A DNA stretch of 40,323 nt from Muribaculaceae bacterium (GCA_017557665.1 JAFYYI010000006.1:1-40323), one strand, 5' to 3'; positions 30,697 to 38,667 are shown, counted from the stretch's first letter. Made by a program: numbers and translations. The notes: generated by a model not told the origin, from the letters alone.

Positions 30697-31107
30697 CTAT
30701 GGCACCCATTCTCCACCATACTCGAACACCTCGATGCTCTCCACAAGATCCTCGTGGTTGTGGTTGGTGTAGCTTCGCACCAGCTTCAAGCCGATGAAGC
30801 TGTCACCGCTCAAATCAATCAGCGCAGTCCGGACATTCTCACACAGGTCAAACACCTCCAGCGATGACTCCTGGCCATCCCAGTCGGTGACGATGTGCAG
30901 ACGCAGCAACCCGTTTGTGCGGTAACCGTCTGACTTCTGCCCGCGCCATTCCACCGGCTCAAACTCAATGAATACAGCAGGACGGGGCCAGGCCTCCTCC
31001 TGCTCGATATAAGCCACGTTCTGGTTCCACAGGTCAACGTGCTTCACCGGTGATCCTGTCATCTCCAGCAGCGCGGCTTTCACCTTGCTGTAAATCTCTC
31101 GTCTCAT
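30697..31107 (-). CDS. Neck/tail-completion-like protein (136 aa)
   Basis: A small alpha/beta protein (REIYSKVKAALLEMTGSPVK; RPAVFIEFEPVEWRGQKSDG; RLHIVTDWDGQ; CENVRTALIDLSGDSFIGLK) of the size and pattern of phage tail terminator or gp37-type proteins. It follows the gpG-like gene with a 4-nt overlap. It is probably at the head-tail joint, and the assignment is by pattern and place. Confidence 0.65.
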   Translation of the reverse strand: MRREIYSKVKAALLEMTGSPVKHVDLWNQNVAYIEQEEAWPRPAVFIEFEPVEWRGQKSDGYRTNGLLRLHIVTDWDGQESSLEVFDLCENVRTALIDLSGDSFIGLKLVRSYTNHNHEDLVESIEVFEYGGEWVP

Positions 31108-31664
31108 TTCATCTCAAACTTTAAGTCATGTTCAAAATACTCGGTCAGGTTCTCTTCGATGATCTCGCGCACGGCCTTCTCGACCTCGGGACTGGCACCC
31201 AGGAACTGACGCCTTGGGATCTTGATGGTGGTGCCCTCTTTCTTCAAGGCCATCCACTTCCAGAACTCAGCCTCGGTGCTCAGCTGCACGGTGCGCTGGT
31301 CATTCCGACGTTCGCCGTTCTTTTTGCGACCGAAGGAGCCGGTCGCCTCGTAGTACTTGTGCCAGAAGAAGGCCTTCATCCGGTTCGTCACCCGGATCTC
31401 GCCACCCTCGTTGTGGATCGCGGCGTATGGCAGCGTCGTGTAGAAGCTGATGCTGTTGTCTGTCGTGCGGCTCTGGATGCTGCGACGCAACTCGCCGCTT
31501 TCAACCAGGATGTGGCCGCCAGGACGCGTCGGGGTGCGGCGGCGTTGCCATGCCTCGGAAAAGAAGGCCTGGCGCTCGAAGTTCTTGTCAAACTCGTCGC
31601 TCAGCTCCACGGCGATGTCGCGCAGGATCCGTTTGATGATGATATTTACATCTGGATTGCTCAT
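31104..31664 (-). CDS. Virion morphogenesis protein (Mu gpG / HK97 gp10-like, 186 aa)
   Basis: Tail completion or neck protein. The family pattern is visible: HILVESGELRRSIQSRTTDNSI, then YAAIHNEGGEIRVT, then a basic middle (GSFGRKKNGERRN) and PRRQFLGASPEVEKAVREII. The start was placed at 31664, where ATGA overlaps the stop of the upstream HTH gene; a start four codons upstream is possible. It is unusual that this gene is far from the other head genes and lies next to the DGR. Confidence 0.85.
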   Translation of the reverse strand: MSNPDVNIIIKRILRDIAVELSDEFDKNFERQAFFSEAWQRRRTPTRPGGHILVESGELRRSIQSRTTDNSISFYTTLPYAAIHNEGGEIRVTNRMKAFFWHKYYEATGSFGRKKNGERRNDQRTVQLSTEAEFWKWMALKKEGTTIKIPRRQFLGASPEVEKAVREIIEENLTEYFEHDLKFEMK

Positions 31665-31891
31665 GGCCACTCCCATTGTATCTCTAACTGCACACCCTCG
31701 GGCAACTCATTCTTTGGATTGCTCAACGCTTTGAGCAGGTTATAGAACGTCCGTTCACTCATCCCGTAGAGGGGATAAACGTAGCGGCGCCAGATCTCCC
31801 GGTTGGACAGACCCTCCTTGACATGCGTGTCATAGATGCGGTTGACATCTGCCACGCGCTTCTGATAGCTCACTCCTCGACGTTCCTTCAT
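31661..31891 (-). CDS. Small HTH protein, possible late regulator (76 aa)
   Basis: A basic protein with a helix-turn-helix (LSNREIWRRYVYPLYGMSERTFYNLLK, about 28-54). The chosen start, ATG 31891, gives MKERRGV; a longer reading to 31921 begins in the terminator. It is the first gene after the early terminator and has a candidate promoter close by. Its position between early and structural genes is where Mor or C lie in Mu, so it could activate the late promoters at 19151-19260. Its homology to Mor/C is not evident. Confidence 0.7.
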   Translation of the reverse strand: MKERRGVSYQKRVADVNRIYDTHVKEGLSNREIWRRYVYPLYGMSERTFYNLLKALSNPKNELPEGVQLEIQWEWP

Positions 31892-31900
31892 TTCTACCTG

Positions 31901-31908
31901 CAAAGATA
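31901..31908 (-). promoter_or_regulatory. Candidate -7 box TATCTTTG
   Basis: Exact TAnnTTTG on the minus strand with no good -33 TTG at 19-21 nt. It would give a nearly leaderless transcript for the HTH gene at 31891. The early terminator and an operator copy lie just upstream. Confidence 0.4.
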
Positions 31909-31924
31909 ACACATTAAGCAATAA

Positions 31925-31957
31925 AAAATTGCGCCAAGCAACGCCTGACGCAATTTT
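31925..31957 (-). terminator. Early operon terminator
   Basis: AAAATTGCG (31925-31933) and CGCAATTTT (31949-31957) form a 9-bp stem with a 15-nt loop. On the minus strand the stem ends in a run of Ts (31928-31923). It lies just after the zinc-ribbon gene, the last early gene. Confidence 0.8.
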
Positions 31958-31959
31958 CA

Positions 31960-31974
31960 GTTTACACGGTAAAC
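31960..31974. promoter_or_regulatory. Second operator copy, GTTTAC-N3-GTAAAC
   Basis: A perfect 6-bp inverted repeat with 3-nt spacer, identical in both arms to the one between the early and repressor promoters (38704-38718). It ends 1 nt before the zinc-ribbon stop codon and sits between that gene and the terminator, upstream of the HTH gene. Confidence 0.55.
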
Positions 31975-31975
31975 A

Positions 31976-32167
31976 CTACAGCATTTCGCCCTCTTGATAG
32001 GGTCTGATGTCAACCGTCATTTGGCATGACACAACCAACCGTCCGCTGCCCTCACACTGGGGGCAAGTCATCCGGCCATCGGGATGATTGAAGCTCTCGA
32101 TCATGCCCGTCCCGCTGCATGTGCGGCATATCGACACACGGGGCGGCTTGTTCACCTGCTTGGTCAT
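31976..32167 (-). CDS. Zinc-ribbon protein, DnaJ-type (63 aa)
   Basis: A short protein with two CxxC knuckles, CRTCSGTGMI and CPQCEGSGRL, the CxxCxGxG pattern of DnaJ zinc fingers. Its ATG overlaps the Gam stop (ATGA). It is the last early gene. Such ribbons often bind protein or nucleic acid partners; here it might assist Gam or the replication proteins, but no direct evidence exists. Confidence 0.75.
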   Translation of the reverse strand: MTKQVNKPPRVSICRTCSGTGMIESFNHPDGRMTCPQCEGSGRLVVSCQMTVDIRPYQEGEML

Positions 32168-32682
32168 GACACGTCCTCCTTTTTCGGCTCGACATAGAAG
32201 GTCTCATCCTGGACTACCTGGATGCCGCACTTGGCCATATTCTCAGCCATGCCTTCAGCTTCGCGGTCGGCAAGCAGCTTGTCTTTCGCTACTTCCTCAC
32301 TGGTGCGGATGAAATCGGGCAAGAACTCCTTGACAAGATTCTTCGCGGCTTCCCAGGTAAAGCCCTTCAACGTCTTCAGCTTCGGTGTGCCGGTGCGGAA
32401 ACCAATGGTACCGTGAGCCATATCCAGGCTCTTCTTCTTGGTGAACAACTCTGCCTGGTTCTCGGTGGCGAAGCTCTGCAGGGTGTCAAACGCCTGCTCA
32501 CGCTCATCGGTGAGAGTGGCGAGCCTGTCGGCATACTTCTCGCGGATCTTAGCACACGCCAGCTCAATCTCTGCGTTGATCTTGTTGATCTGGGCATCTG
32601 CCTTGGCATAGGTGGCAAATGCGTCATCGGCGGCCTCGCGGGTCACGCCGGTAATGATGGTTTTCTTCTTTCTTGTTGCCAT
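32164..32682 (-). CDS. gam: Gam-like host-nuclease inhibitor (172 aa)
   Basis: Binds DNA ends and protects them from exonucleases, like Mu Gam (174 aa) and Ku. ATG 32682 (MATRKKK) was chosen since the upstream 23 residues are in the intergenic leader. A long antiparallel helix pair (AKADAQINKINAEIELACAKI; QAFDTLQSFATENQAELF) and the conserved core HGTIGFRTGTPKLKTLKGF support the call. It belongs to the early operon. Confidence 0.9.
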   Translation of the reverse strand: MATRKKKTIITGVTREAADDAFATYAKADAQINKINAEIELACAKIREKYADRLATLTDEREQAFDTLQSFATENQAELFTKKKSLDMAHGTIGFRTGTPKLKTLKGFTWEAAKNLVKEFLPDFIRTSEEVAKDKLLADREAEGMAENMAKCGIQVVQDETFYVEPKKEDVS

Positions 32683-32722
32683 TGTAGTTGAAATTAAAAG
32701 TGAATAAAAAATATAACTGTTA

Positions 32723-33130
32723 CTAATTCTCGTTCTTGTGGTTGATGGCACGCATCTTGCGGGTCAAGGCGGCAAGCTCTTCAAAGTCCAGGTCACGGAA
32801 TGCCTTGCCGGCTATCCTCGGATCCTGGCAGAAGGCGTTGACGCGGTTCCAGTCGGTGGTGTCAACACCATACTTCTGCAGCTGATGCAGCGCACTCGAC
32901 CGTAAACGCTTCTGCTCTTGGCGCCACCGTTCGTGGTCTCGAGGGTCAACGATACGCTCCAGAGCGTCACACAACTCGCCATACTCGACAGCGGTCATTT
33001 CACGGAGGTGGTCAGTACGGCCACTGGTCCACTGCTGCACGAGCTGACACTTGTGAGCATCAGCATCACCTCCATGATGCATCTTGTTAAACACGGCATA
33101 AAACCGTCTGTAGTTAGTCACCTCTCCCAT
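32723..33130 (-). CDS. Early hypothetical protein, possibly GemA/gp16-like (135 aa)
   Basis: The protein starts TNYRRFYAVFNKMHHGGDADA and ends with RVNAFCQDPRIAGKAFRDL then EELAALTRKMRAI. Lists of early Mu-like proteins in the Bacteroidales often hold a protein of this size at this place, and the RRFYA opening and C-terminal helix recall GemA/gp16 regulators. I would treat that as a suggestion only. The gene follows a 350-nt structured gap whose last hairpin (33159-33200) lies 30 nt before the ATG. Confidence 0.68.
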   Translation of the reverse strand: MGEVTNYRRFYAVFNKMHHGGDADAHKCQLVQQWTSGRTDHLREMTAVEYGELCDALERIVDPRDHERWRQEQKRLRSSALHQLQKYGVDTTDWNRVNAFCQDPRIAGKAFRDLDFEELAALTRKMRAINHKNEN

Positions 33131-33484
33131 TTTCTGACTGTTCTTTCGTTAAACAAATAGGGGGCGACGCCACTTGTTTTGGCTGCTTTCGCCGCCCCCT
33201 CCACATGTAAATACCAGGACACGTCCTGACGGGTTCTTCCGCAGCTCGCCGCTGCTCCCTGGTCTCAATCTGCGCTACATTTGACACCTGCAGCTCGGTG
33301 TGATGGATCTTGTGGATGCCGAGGCTCTTTATATCCAATGCCAGGCGTTACCGCTCTGGCCATCCACAAGATGGTTTCCTGCAAATACCTCCCGGGGCAG
33401 GTCCCGGGTGATGTGTCCGGCGTGGTCTGTCGCAGATGGCGCCGGTCTGCCAAAAATTTTTAGTAATGAAAATATTAAAAGCAC
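33131..33484 (-). other. Structured 354-nt gap in the early operon without a convincing gene
   Basis: The only minus-strand frame of note here (33114-33338) starts with TTG and has no ATG for 44 codons. The gap holds a 12-bp inverted repeat (33307-33318 with 33361-33372, ATCTTGTGGATG), a GCCAG/CTGGC hairpin inside it, CCCGGG-N6-CCCGGG, and an 11-bp G-rich hairpin (33159-33169 with 33190-33200, one G-U) followed on the minus strand by ATTTGTTT, terminator-like. A structured RNA, attenuator or processed leader is possible. Confidence 0.45.
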
Positions 33485-33790
33485 TTAGTTTGGTTGATTG
33501 GTTGGTTCTTTCGGTAAGCAGAAATATTCGCACTCTAAGGCACGAAAGCTCGCATAAAACCTCAATACTGCATCGTCGCTAATACCGTTGCCCGCCTTAT
33601 CAGCAAGAACACATTCCTTAACCAAGTCTTTCGCTTTTTTGATGCACTTTGCCTTGAGCTCTTTGGTAAGGCCTTCTATCATCATTGCGAAACGGGTCCT
33701 GTAGGTGGTCTTGACTGGTCCCTCCTCAATCGTCCAGGTGACGGTAACCACACCGACACAGCGATTAAATATTATTGATTTCTTACTCAT
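33485..33790 (-). CDS. Early hypothetical protein (101 aa)
   Basis: ATG 33790 (MSKKSIIFNRCVG) overlaps the upstream ATPase stop by 8 nt, so a longer frame reading into that gene was rejected. The first half is beta-rich (CVGVVTVTWTIEEGPVKTTY) and the second is helical (LTKELKAKCIKKAKDLVKEC). No family is recognised. Tight coupling suggests that it works with the ATPase. Confidence 0.7.
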   Translation of the reverse strand: MSKKSIIFNRCVGVVTVTWTIEEGPVKTTYRTRFAMMIEGLTKELKAKCIKKAKDLVKECVLADKAGNGISDDAVLRFYASFRALECEYFCLPKEPTNQPN

Positions 33791-34457
33791 CTTCGTTCGC
33801 TTTTTGTTCGTTAATACTGCTTTGTTCCGGCTCTCTGCCAAGCCAATACTTGGCGGCACCTTCCGCCCATACGGTGAAGGGCACGCCTGGAGTGTCCATG
33901 TAGCGGCTCTTGCAGGAGGCGCGGAAACCATCGACCAGGATCTTGATGTCGGCATCATATTCGACCTTCTTAGCGGCTCGACCGGCGGGACGCATACCTT
34001 CGGCATGGCTGATGAAAATGAGCAGCTTGCCGGGCAAGGCCTCCTTCATGGCTTGATAGCCCTTGTAAGTCAAGCCCGAGTACTGGAAACTGTCGATGAT
34101 GGCAATGCCGGCACTCTTGCGACGCTGCAGCCGGGCGACCAGCTGATCCATGCTCTCGCGGTCCAGGATCTGGAAGCGGCGGTTGACCTCTTCCATCTTG
34201 TGGCGGCGCATCGACATCTGAACGCTGAGGCTGGTGCTCTCTTCCAGGCTGTCATAGACCACCTTGTCAAACTGGCACAGATACTTGGCCAGCTGCATGA
34301 CAAAGCTCGTCTTGCCGTTGCCTGGATTGCCCCAGATCAGCCACACACCACTCTTGGCGGGCTTGCCCATGCTGGCGGCCCATGCACCCTCAAACTCCAG
34401 CTTGGGGATGTTCATACGCAGGATCTCGGCAGGGCTGTAGGCGCGTTTACGTTTCAT
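33783..34457 (-). CDS. P-loop ATPase, RecA/RadA-like (224 aa)
   Basis: Walker A GNPGNGKTS (43-51), a polar helix (DSLEESTSLSVQMSMRRH) and Walker B-like IAIIDSFQYSG (about 117-127), followed by LLIFISHAEGMRPAG, a sensor-like strand. This is the RecA-like core used by RadA, DnaB and related loaders. In the early operon of a transposing phage it may help load a helicase or serve replication restart. The ATG overlaps the previous stop (ATGA, 34454-34457). The specific role is unknown. Confidence 0.8.
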   Translation of the reverse strand: MKRKRAYSPAEILRMNIPKLEFEGAWAASMGKPAKSGVWLIWGNPGNGKTSFVMQLAKYLCQFDKVVYDSLEESTSLSVQMSMRRHKMEEVNRRFQILDRESMDQLVARLQRRKSAGIAIIDSFQYSGLTYKGYQAMKEALPGKLLIFISHAEGMRPAGRAAKKVEYDADIKILVDGFRASCKSRYMDTPGVPFTVWAEGAAKYWLGREPEQSSINEQKANEDE

Positions 34458-34639
34458 CGCTTCGCCTCCTTCCTCAGCTCGGCAACCAGGTAGTCGGCAA
34501 TCTCGACGGCGGCCTCACTTGCCAGCTGCCTACGCTTATTGTCGGTCACCATGGCCTCGCTTCTCATCTGCTCATACATCGGCCACAGTACCTCCTTGGC
34601 GATTTCATACCGACGCTGTTCCCAGTCAATGTTCAACAT
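34454..34639 (-). CDS. Small early protein, paralogue of the upstream gene (61 aa)
   Basis: It shares IDWEQRRYEIAK with the gene just upstream (34641-34892) and ends with a similar helix (ADYLVAELRKE versus ADALVDELKKR). The start was placed at 34639 because the junction TGATATGTTGA repeats the one before the paralogue; ATG 34663 is possible. A tandem duplication in which the second copy kept the core. Function unknown. Confidence 0.65.
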   Translation of the reverse strand: MLNIDWEQRRYEIAKEVLWPMYEQMRSEAMVTDNKRRQLASEAAVEIADYLVAELRKEAKR

Positions 34640-34640
34640 A

Positions 34641-34892
34641 TCACACTCGCTTTTTAAGTTCATCAACAAGGGCGTCGGCCCACTTCACGGCAAGCGCCGC
34701 ATAGGCTCGTTCCTTACCATTCACGTCAAAGGACATACCTGCCGCTTCGGCAACCTCTTCAAGGCACTTGTTCGCCATGATGTCCTTTGCAATCTCATAG
34801 CGCCGTTGCTCCCAGTCGATGTCATGGCTGCGCATCCGTTTGGCGATATAGATAACCGCATCCATGTATTCCATTTCAATCTTCGTCAACAT
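34641..34892 (-). CDS. Small early protein, paralogue of the downstream gene (83 aa)
   Basis: Helical, with core HDIDWEQRRYEIAKDIMANK (about 23-42) and C-terminal AALAVKWADALVDELKKRV. The ATG follows the MuB-like stop as TGATATG. It is related to the next gene by the shared WEQRRYEIAK block. No known domain. Confidence 0.7.
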   Translation of the reverse strand: MLTKIEMEYMDAVIYIAKRMRSHDIDWEQRRYEIAKDIMANKCLEEVAEAAGMSFDVNGKERAYAALAVKWADALVDELKKRV

Positions 34893-34893
34893 A

Positions 34894-35772
34894 TCAGGCT
34901 CCTTTCTTGATTTTCTCGATCTCGGTATAGATCCTCCTCAGACCGCCACCGCTCAGGGTGACGAGCTGGGCGATATTCACGCCCTCAGGGGCGTTGACCT
35001 GGGCGACGATAGCAGCCTGGGCCTTGAGGAACTTCTGGCGCTCCTTGGCATCGTCGGGGGTAACCTTGCTGAAGGTGTCACCGAAGCGGCTCAGCATCTC
35101 GGTATAGCCCACCTTCTTGCCCTCAATGGCCCGAACGATCTTCTCCTGCAGACCGTCGGCGCCCATCATATACCAGCCGCAGGAGTGTTCCGTAGCGTTC
35201 CACAGGGCCTTGAGCTCAAGGAAGGCCTCATACTGCAGGTCACCGGCTTCGTCAAGGATTACAAGCGGGGTGTCGATGGTGCGCAGGTAGGCGACCAGAT
35301 CCTCATACACGTCACTGTACCGGCCGTTGGCATTCACACCGAACTCCTTGGCAATCTTGCGCACGAGCTTGAGCTTGGTCTTGACCTGGCTGCAGTCGAT
35401 ATACACGGCGTGCTTGTGGGTCTTGACATAGGCACGGGCGGTGAAGGTCTTGCCGATGTTGGGAATGTCGCACATAATGGCGCTCAGGCTGCCCTCCTGG
35501 CACGTTTCAAGTTGGGTGGTGATAAACACCCACGTCTGGGTCTTCGCGGCCGTCCAGGCCATTTCCTGGCGCAATACGACGCCCAGACGGCGGGCAATGC
35601 CAACCCAGTTGGCGTCGCTGACCTGTTTTTCAAAGTTGCCCTTCTTGATGGCGTTGTACACGCTGGGGGCGATACCCAGGGCGACGGCGTGCTTGGCGTC
35701 GCTGGGATAGTTCTCGCGGTCACCGGCTATAGCGGTCGCGATTCTCGTTTTGATTTCGTTGGTGATCTCCAT
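34894..35772 (-). CDS. MuB-like target-DNA activator ATPase (292 aa)
   Basis: An AAA+ ATPase that picks target DNA and stimulates the transposase. The N-terminal HTH-like region (AVALGIAPSVYNAIKKGNFE, about 29-48) is as in MuB. Walker A is DIPNIGKTF (102-110; the first Gly of GxxxxGKT is Asp) and Walker B is LVILDEAGD (170-178). It follows the transposase gene by 36 nt, as B follows A in Mu. Confidence 0.88.
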   Translation of the reverse strand: MEITNEIKTRIATAIAGDRENYPSDAKHAVALGIAPSVYNAIKKGNFEKQVSDANWVGIARRLGVVLRQEMAWTAAKTQTWVFITTQLETCQEGSLSAIMCDIPNIGKTFTARAYVKTHKHAVYIDCSQVKTKLKLVRKIAKEFGVNANGRYSDVYEDLVAYLRTIDTPLVILDEAGDLQYEAFLELKALWNATEHSCGWYMMGADGLQEKIVRAIEGKKVGYTEMLSRFGDTFSKVTPDDAKERQKFLKAQAAIVAQVNAPEGVNIAQLVTLSGGGLRRIYTEIEKIKKGA

Positions 35773-35808
35773 TGTTCTATCAGTTTTTGAATGTCGTTAT
35801 AATGTCGT

Positions 35809-37923
35809 TTATATGCTTGCTACGGCAGCGCGGGCAACCTGGCTCACGTCCATATAGTCACTGTAGTCTTCGTCTTCATCAGGCACGACAGCAGCGGGTA
35901 CGGGCTCGGCAGTGTTGATGGCAGCCGCGACGGCTTGACGCTCCTCGTTGGGAAGGACTGCGACCTTGGTGATCTTCTCGTCCTTCATCATCTTGTCAAA
36001 CTGGCTCACATATTTGGCCTGCTCAGTATAGGCCGCAACGTCAGCGGCGGTCTGCTCGGCAGTGGCCTCATTATAGCGATCCAGCAGCTTGCAGGTGGCG
36101 ATGTACTTGTCGCCCTGCCACAGATAAACCTCGCCCACCTGGCCGTCAGCATCAGGCAGCCAATAGGCTTCGACCTTGTTGTTGCGAGGCGCCAGCTTCT
36201 CGATGTCGTGGGGGCTGGGCAAGCGGTACTGCTGGTACTGCACGGTGCAGAACATGTTCTGCTTGATCGTGGTCTCGGTCTTGTTGCCGATGTAGCGGTA
36301 CAGGTAGGATTTGTCCCAAGGACGAAGGCTGGGGTTCTGGCGGCTGGCCAGGACATCCCAACGGGTCATGCCTGGATACATCTTCTGGTTGGGATGCAGC
36401 TGGTGGTTGAACAGTTCGATCGCGGCAAGATCATCGGCTACTAGCTGCTCAAAGGTGAAGCTGGCCTCCTTGTAGGTGTTGTTGGTCTCGTCATAGACCT
36501 TCTCGACCTTGGGGCGGTTGGCCTCCAGCGAGGCGTACCACCTGCCGATGCCCACCTGCAACCTCTTCTCAACGCCGTATTTCTTGGCGCGGTTCAGGTG
36601 CTCGGCGCGTTTCTCGCGTGAGTTGCCGGGATTACACCAGCGGATCAGCGGGAACACGACACCGGCTTTCATTAAGCCATCGGCAAAACCACTCACCAGG
36701 TGGTGCTCAACCTCAAGCTCGGCGGGCATATACCAGCCGTTGCGGTCCAGCGTCTGGAACATGTCACGCATGCACGCCAGGAACAGGTCGGCGGTCTTCA
36801 ACCGGCTATAAGCGCGGCCAACCACACAACCGCTCACCACATCATAGGCATAGTAGGCCTTCACGCGTTGGCCGTTGCTCATGGGTCGCGGCAGATCACG
36901 GTCATCAAGCGATATCTTGCTCAACGCATACACGCCATTGTGGCGCAGGTGATAAGGACGGTAACGGTTGTTGAAGTCCCACTGGGTGTCGTGAAGCTTA
37001 CTGCGCAACGACCGGTTCTTGGGGGTGTTGAGGTAGTTGGCTATGGTGGCCTCACTCAGCACTATCGGGTCGCCGTTCTTATCGGTGTAGTTCTGCGGAT
37101 CATACCACTCTCCGGTTTCGGGATCAGCAACGGTGAGCTCACCGCGCACGAACATGTTGTACATCTCGGCCACTGTGGTGTTGTAGGGACGCTCTGGTTG
37201 GCTGTCAAGGCTCAAGATCAGACGCTCGATGCTGTAGTTGACCTTTCTCGCGCTCTGGTTCCTGAACTTCTTAGAGATCAGTGACTCATAGCCCTGCTTC
37301 TTGAAGGCCGACACACGCTCGCGGAAACGGTGAGGACTCAGCGGCAGGGTATGCTCGAACTCAGCCTGATAATAACTGATAACACCGGCCATCTCACCCC
37401 AGTTGATACTGTCTCCCTGCATGGCCTTGCGCATGATATTGGTGTCGGCCATCACAGCGACAACGGCCTGCAGCACGCTGGCATTGACGGTGTACTCGTT
37501 GATCTTATCAGGAGGCAAAGGACTGCCGTCGGCGAAGCGGAAACGGGTGTACCAGCTTCTGGCCTCGGCATCCACACGGTAGTGGCTCTCAAACCAGTCG
37601 CGCAGCACGTTCTGCTCCAGCTCGCCGTACTTGGCAACTACGCGGTCACGGAAACGGTGAGGCAACGTGGCTACTTCAACAAGGGCATAATTGCCCAGGC
37701 CTTTACCCTGACGCACCACATTGATCTTCTTGCGGGCGCACAGCTGCTTGTAGTTGGGAACTGTCATGATGGGGGCAAGGATGTCAAGCGGCAAGTCCTG
37801 CGGCCGGCGGCCATCGAGCACGCGGCTATGGCTCCAGTCAGCGACACCATCCACGACAACCGGACGGTCATCATGGGTGAGGTCACCCACCGAAATGCAC
37901 AGTATTTTGCCGAAATATTCCAT
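35809..37923 (-). CDS. MuA-like DDE transposase (704 aa)
   Basis: Joins phage ends to target DNA for integration and replicative transposition. The N-terminal 330 residues are DNA-binding (end-binding HTH segments, SPHRFRERVSAFKKQGYESL near 196-215). The RNase-H-like core runs from SLDDRD (338-343) and YYAYDVVSGCVVGRAYS (357-373) to NPGNSREKRAEHLNRAKK (431-448). Asp340/341 or Asp361 and Glu437/441 could be two of the catalytic acids. At the expected second position the sequence reads ELEVEHHL (402-409), with Glu instead of Asp. The C-terminal 250 residues include the interaction tail for MuB. It is the third gene of the early operon. Confidence 0.9.
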   Translation of the reverse strand: MEYFGKILCISVGDLTHDDRPVVVDGVADWSHSRVLDGRRPQDLPLDILAPIMTVPNYKQLCARKKINVVRQGKGLGNYALVEVATLPHRFRDRVVAKYGELEQNVLRDWFESHYRVDAEARSWYTRFRFADGSPLPPDKINEYTVNASVLQAVVAVMADTNIMRKAMQGDSINWGEMAGVISYYQAEFEHTLPLSPHRFRERVSAFKKQGYESLISKKFRNQSARKVNYSIERLILSLDSQPERPYNTTVAEMYNMFVRGELTVADPETGEWYDPQNYTDKNGDPIVLSEATIANYLNTPKNRSLRSKLHDTQWDFNNRYRPYHLRHNGVYALSKISLDDRDLPRPMSNGQRVKAYYAYDVVSGCVVGRAYSRLKTADLFLACMRDMFQTLDRNGWYMPAELEVEHHLVSGFADGLMKAGVVFPLIRWCNPGNSREKRAEHLNRAKKYGVEKRLQVGIGRWYASLEANRPKVEKVYDETNNTYKEASFTFEQLVADDLAAIELFNHQLHPNQKMYPGMTRWDVLASRQNPSLRPWDKSYLYRYIGNKTETTIKQNMFCTVQYQQYRLPSPHDIEKLAPRNNKVEAYWLPDADGQVGEVYLWQGDKYIATCKLLDRYNEATAEQTAADVAAYTEQAKYVSQFDKMMKDEKITKVAVLPNEERQAVAAAINTAEPVPAAVVPDEDEDYSDYMDVSQVARAAVASI

Positions 37924-37924
37924 A

Positions 37925-38302
37925 TCACAGACTTAAGGCCATACGGCTCACCTCACTCTGCAGCTCCATGAACTCGGGAATGCTGCTCACTTGACTCTTG
38001 CGCTCAATCTCACCGTCAACAAATACGGTGACAAGACAACTGCCCTTCGAGACAACAAGCTTCACACGGTCGCCAAATGTCTGAGTCATCGTCTTGGAGG
38101 CCTCCTCATGAGTCGTCTCCATATCGGCTGACTTCCAGTTGGGAACACCGCCATACTGGGACAAGGCCACATAACGGATCTTCCGAGCCAACAGACTGTT
38201 GCTCTCAAAGTTCAAAGCCTTCCACACCATCATGCGCGATACCTTGAACACACCGGCCAACTTGTTCTTGGCCTCATCGGTCACATAAATCTTCTTCGAC
38301 AT
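37925..38302 (-). CDS. Early DNA-binding-like hypothetical protein (125 aa)
   Basis: The N-terminus looks like a winged or simple HTH (VFKVSRMMVWKALNFESNSLLARKIRYVAL, about 18-47). The rest is a beta-hairpin domain (DRVKLVVSKGSCLVTVFVDGEIERKSQV) and a helix. It lies 1 nt upstream of MuA. It may serve as a Ner-like regulator of the early promoter, although Ner is normally shorter. No close family is named. Confidence 0.7.
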   Translation of the reverse strand: MSKKIYVTDEAKNKLAGVFKVSRMMVWKALNFESNSLLARKIRYVALSQYGGVPNWKSADMETTHEEASKTMTQTFGDRVKLVVSKGSCLVTVFVDGEIERKSQVSSIPEFMELQSEVSRMALSL

Positions 38303-38304
38303 GG

Positions 38305-38649
38305 TTATTCTGCTTTTTGATAATGATTGACATCAACTCCTTCCAGGTCAGCCATCCCGTCCAGCGCATCAAGCCCGCCGGTATGGTGACCATGATCTGT
38401 CACGTGGACGGGGGCTTCGAAGCCGTTAAGACCCAACCTTTCCGACTTATTCAATAACACCTCATGAACCACACTCGCTGCACGGTACATATCTGACTCC
38501 TCGACCTGAGCGTCGTCCATCAACTCGTCGGCAAGATCCAGCCAGTGCTGCATAGCCTTACCGGCTGCCCACAACGCGGCCTTCATCTTCTCGCCGTAAT
38601 CCTCTAACTTCTCCCACTTCTGGAAGTCAATCTCCTTGTGCTTTGCCAT
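38305..38649 (-). CDS. Early hypothetical protein (114 aa)
   Basis: First gene of the early operon, 70 nt after the predicted start. Its N-terminus is helical and charged (DFQKWEKLEDYGEKMKAALWAAGKAMQHWLDLADELM), and its C-terminus has a His/Gly-rich region (VTDHGHHTGGLDAL). No domain recognised. The 2-nt gap to the next gene supports expression as part of the operon. Confidence 0.65.
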   Translation of the reverse strand: MAKHKEIDFQKWEKLEDYGEKMKAALWAAGKAMQHWLDLADELMDDAQVEESDMYRAASVVHEVLLNKSERLGLNGFEAPVHVTDHGHHTGGLDALDGMADLEGVDVNHYQKAE

Positions 38650-38667
38650 AATAATTACTCCGTTTTA

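Noticed and set aside
33114..33338. 74-codon minus-strand frame in the early-operon gap
   Set aside because: Starts with TTG, no ATG for 44 codons, overlaps the next gene and spans strong hairpins. More likely non-coding.
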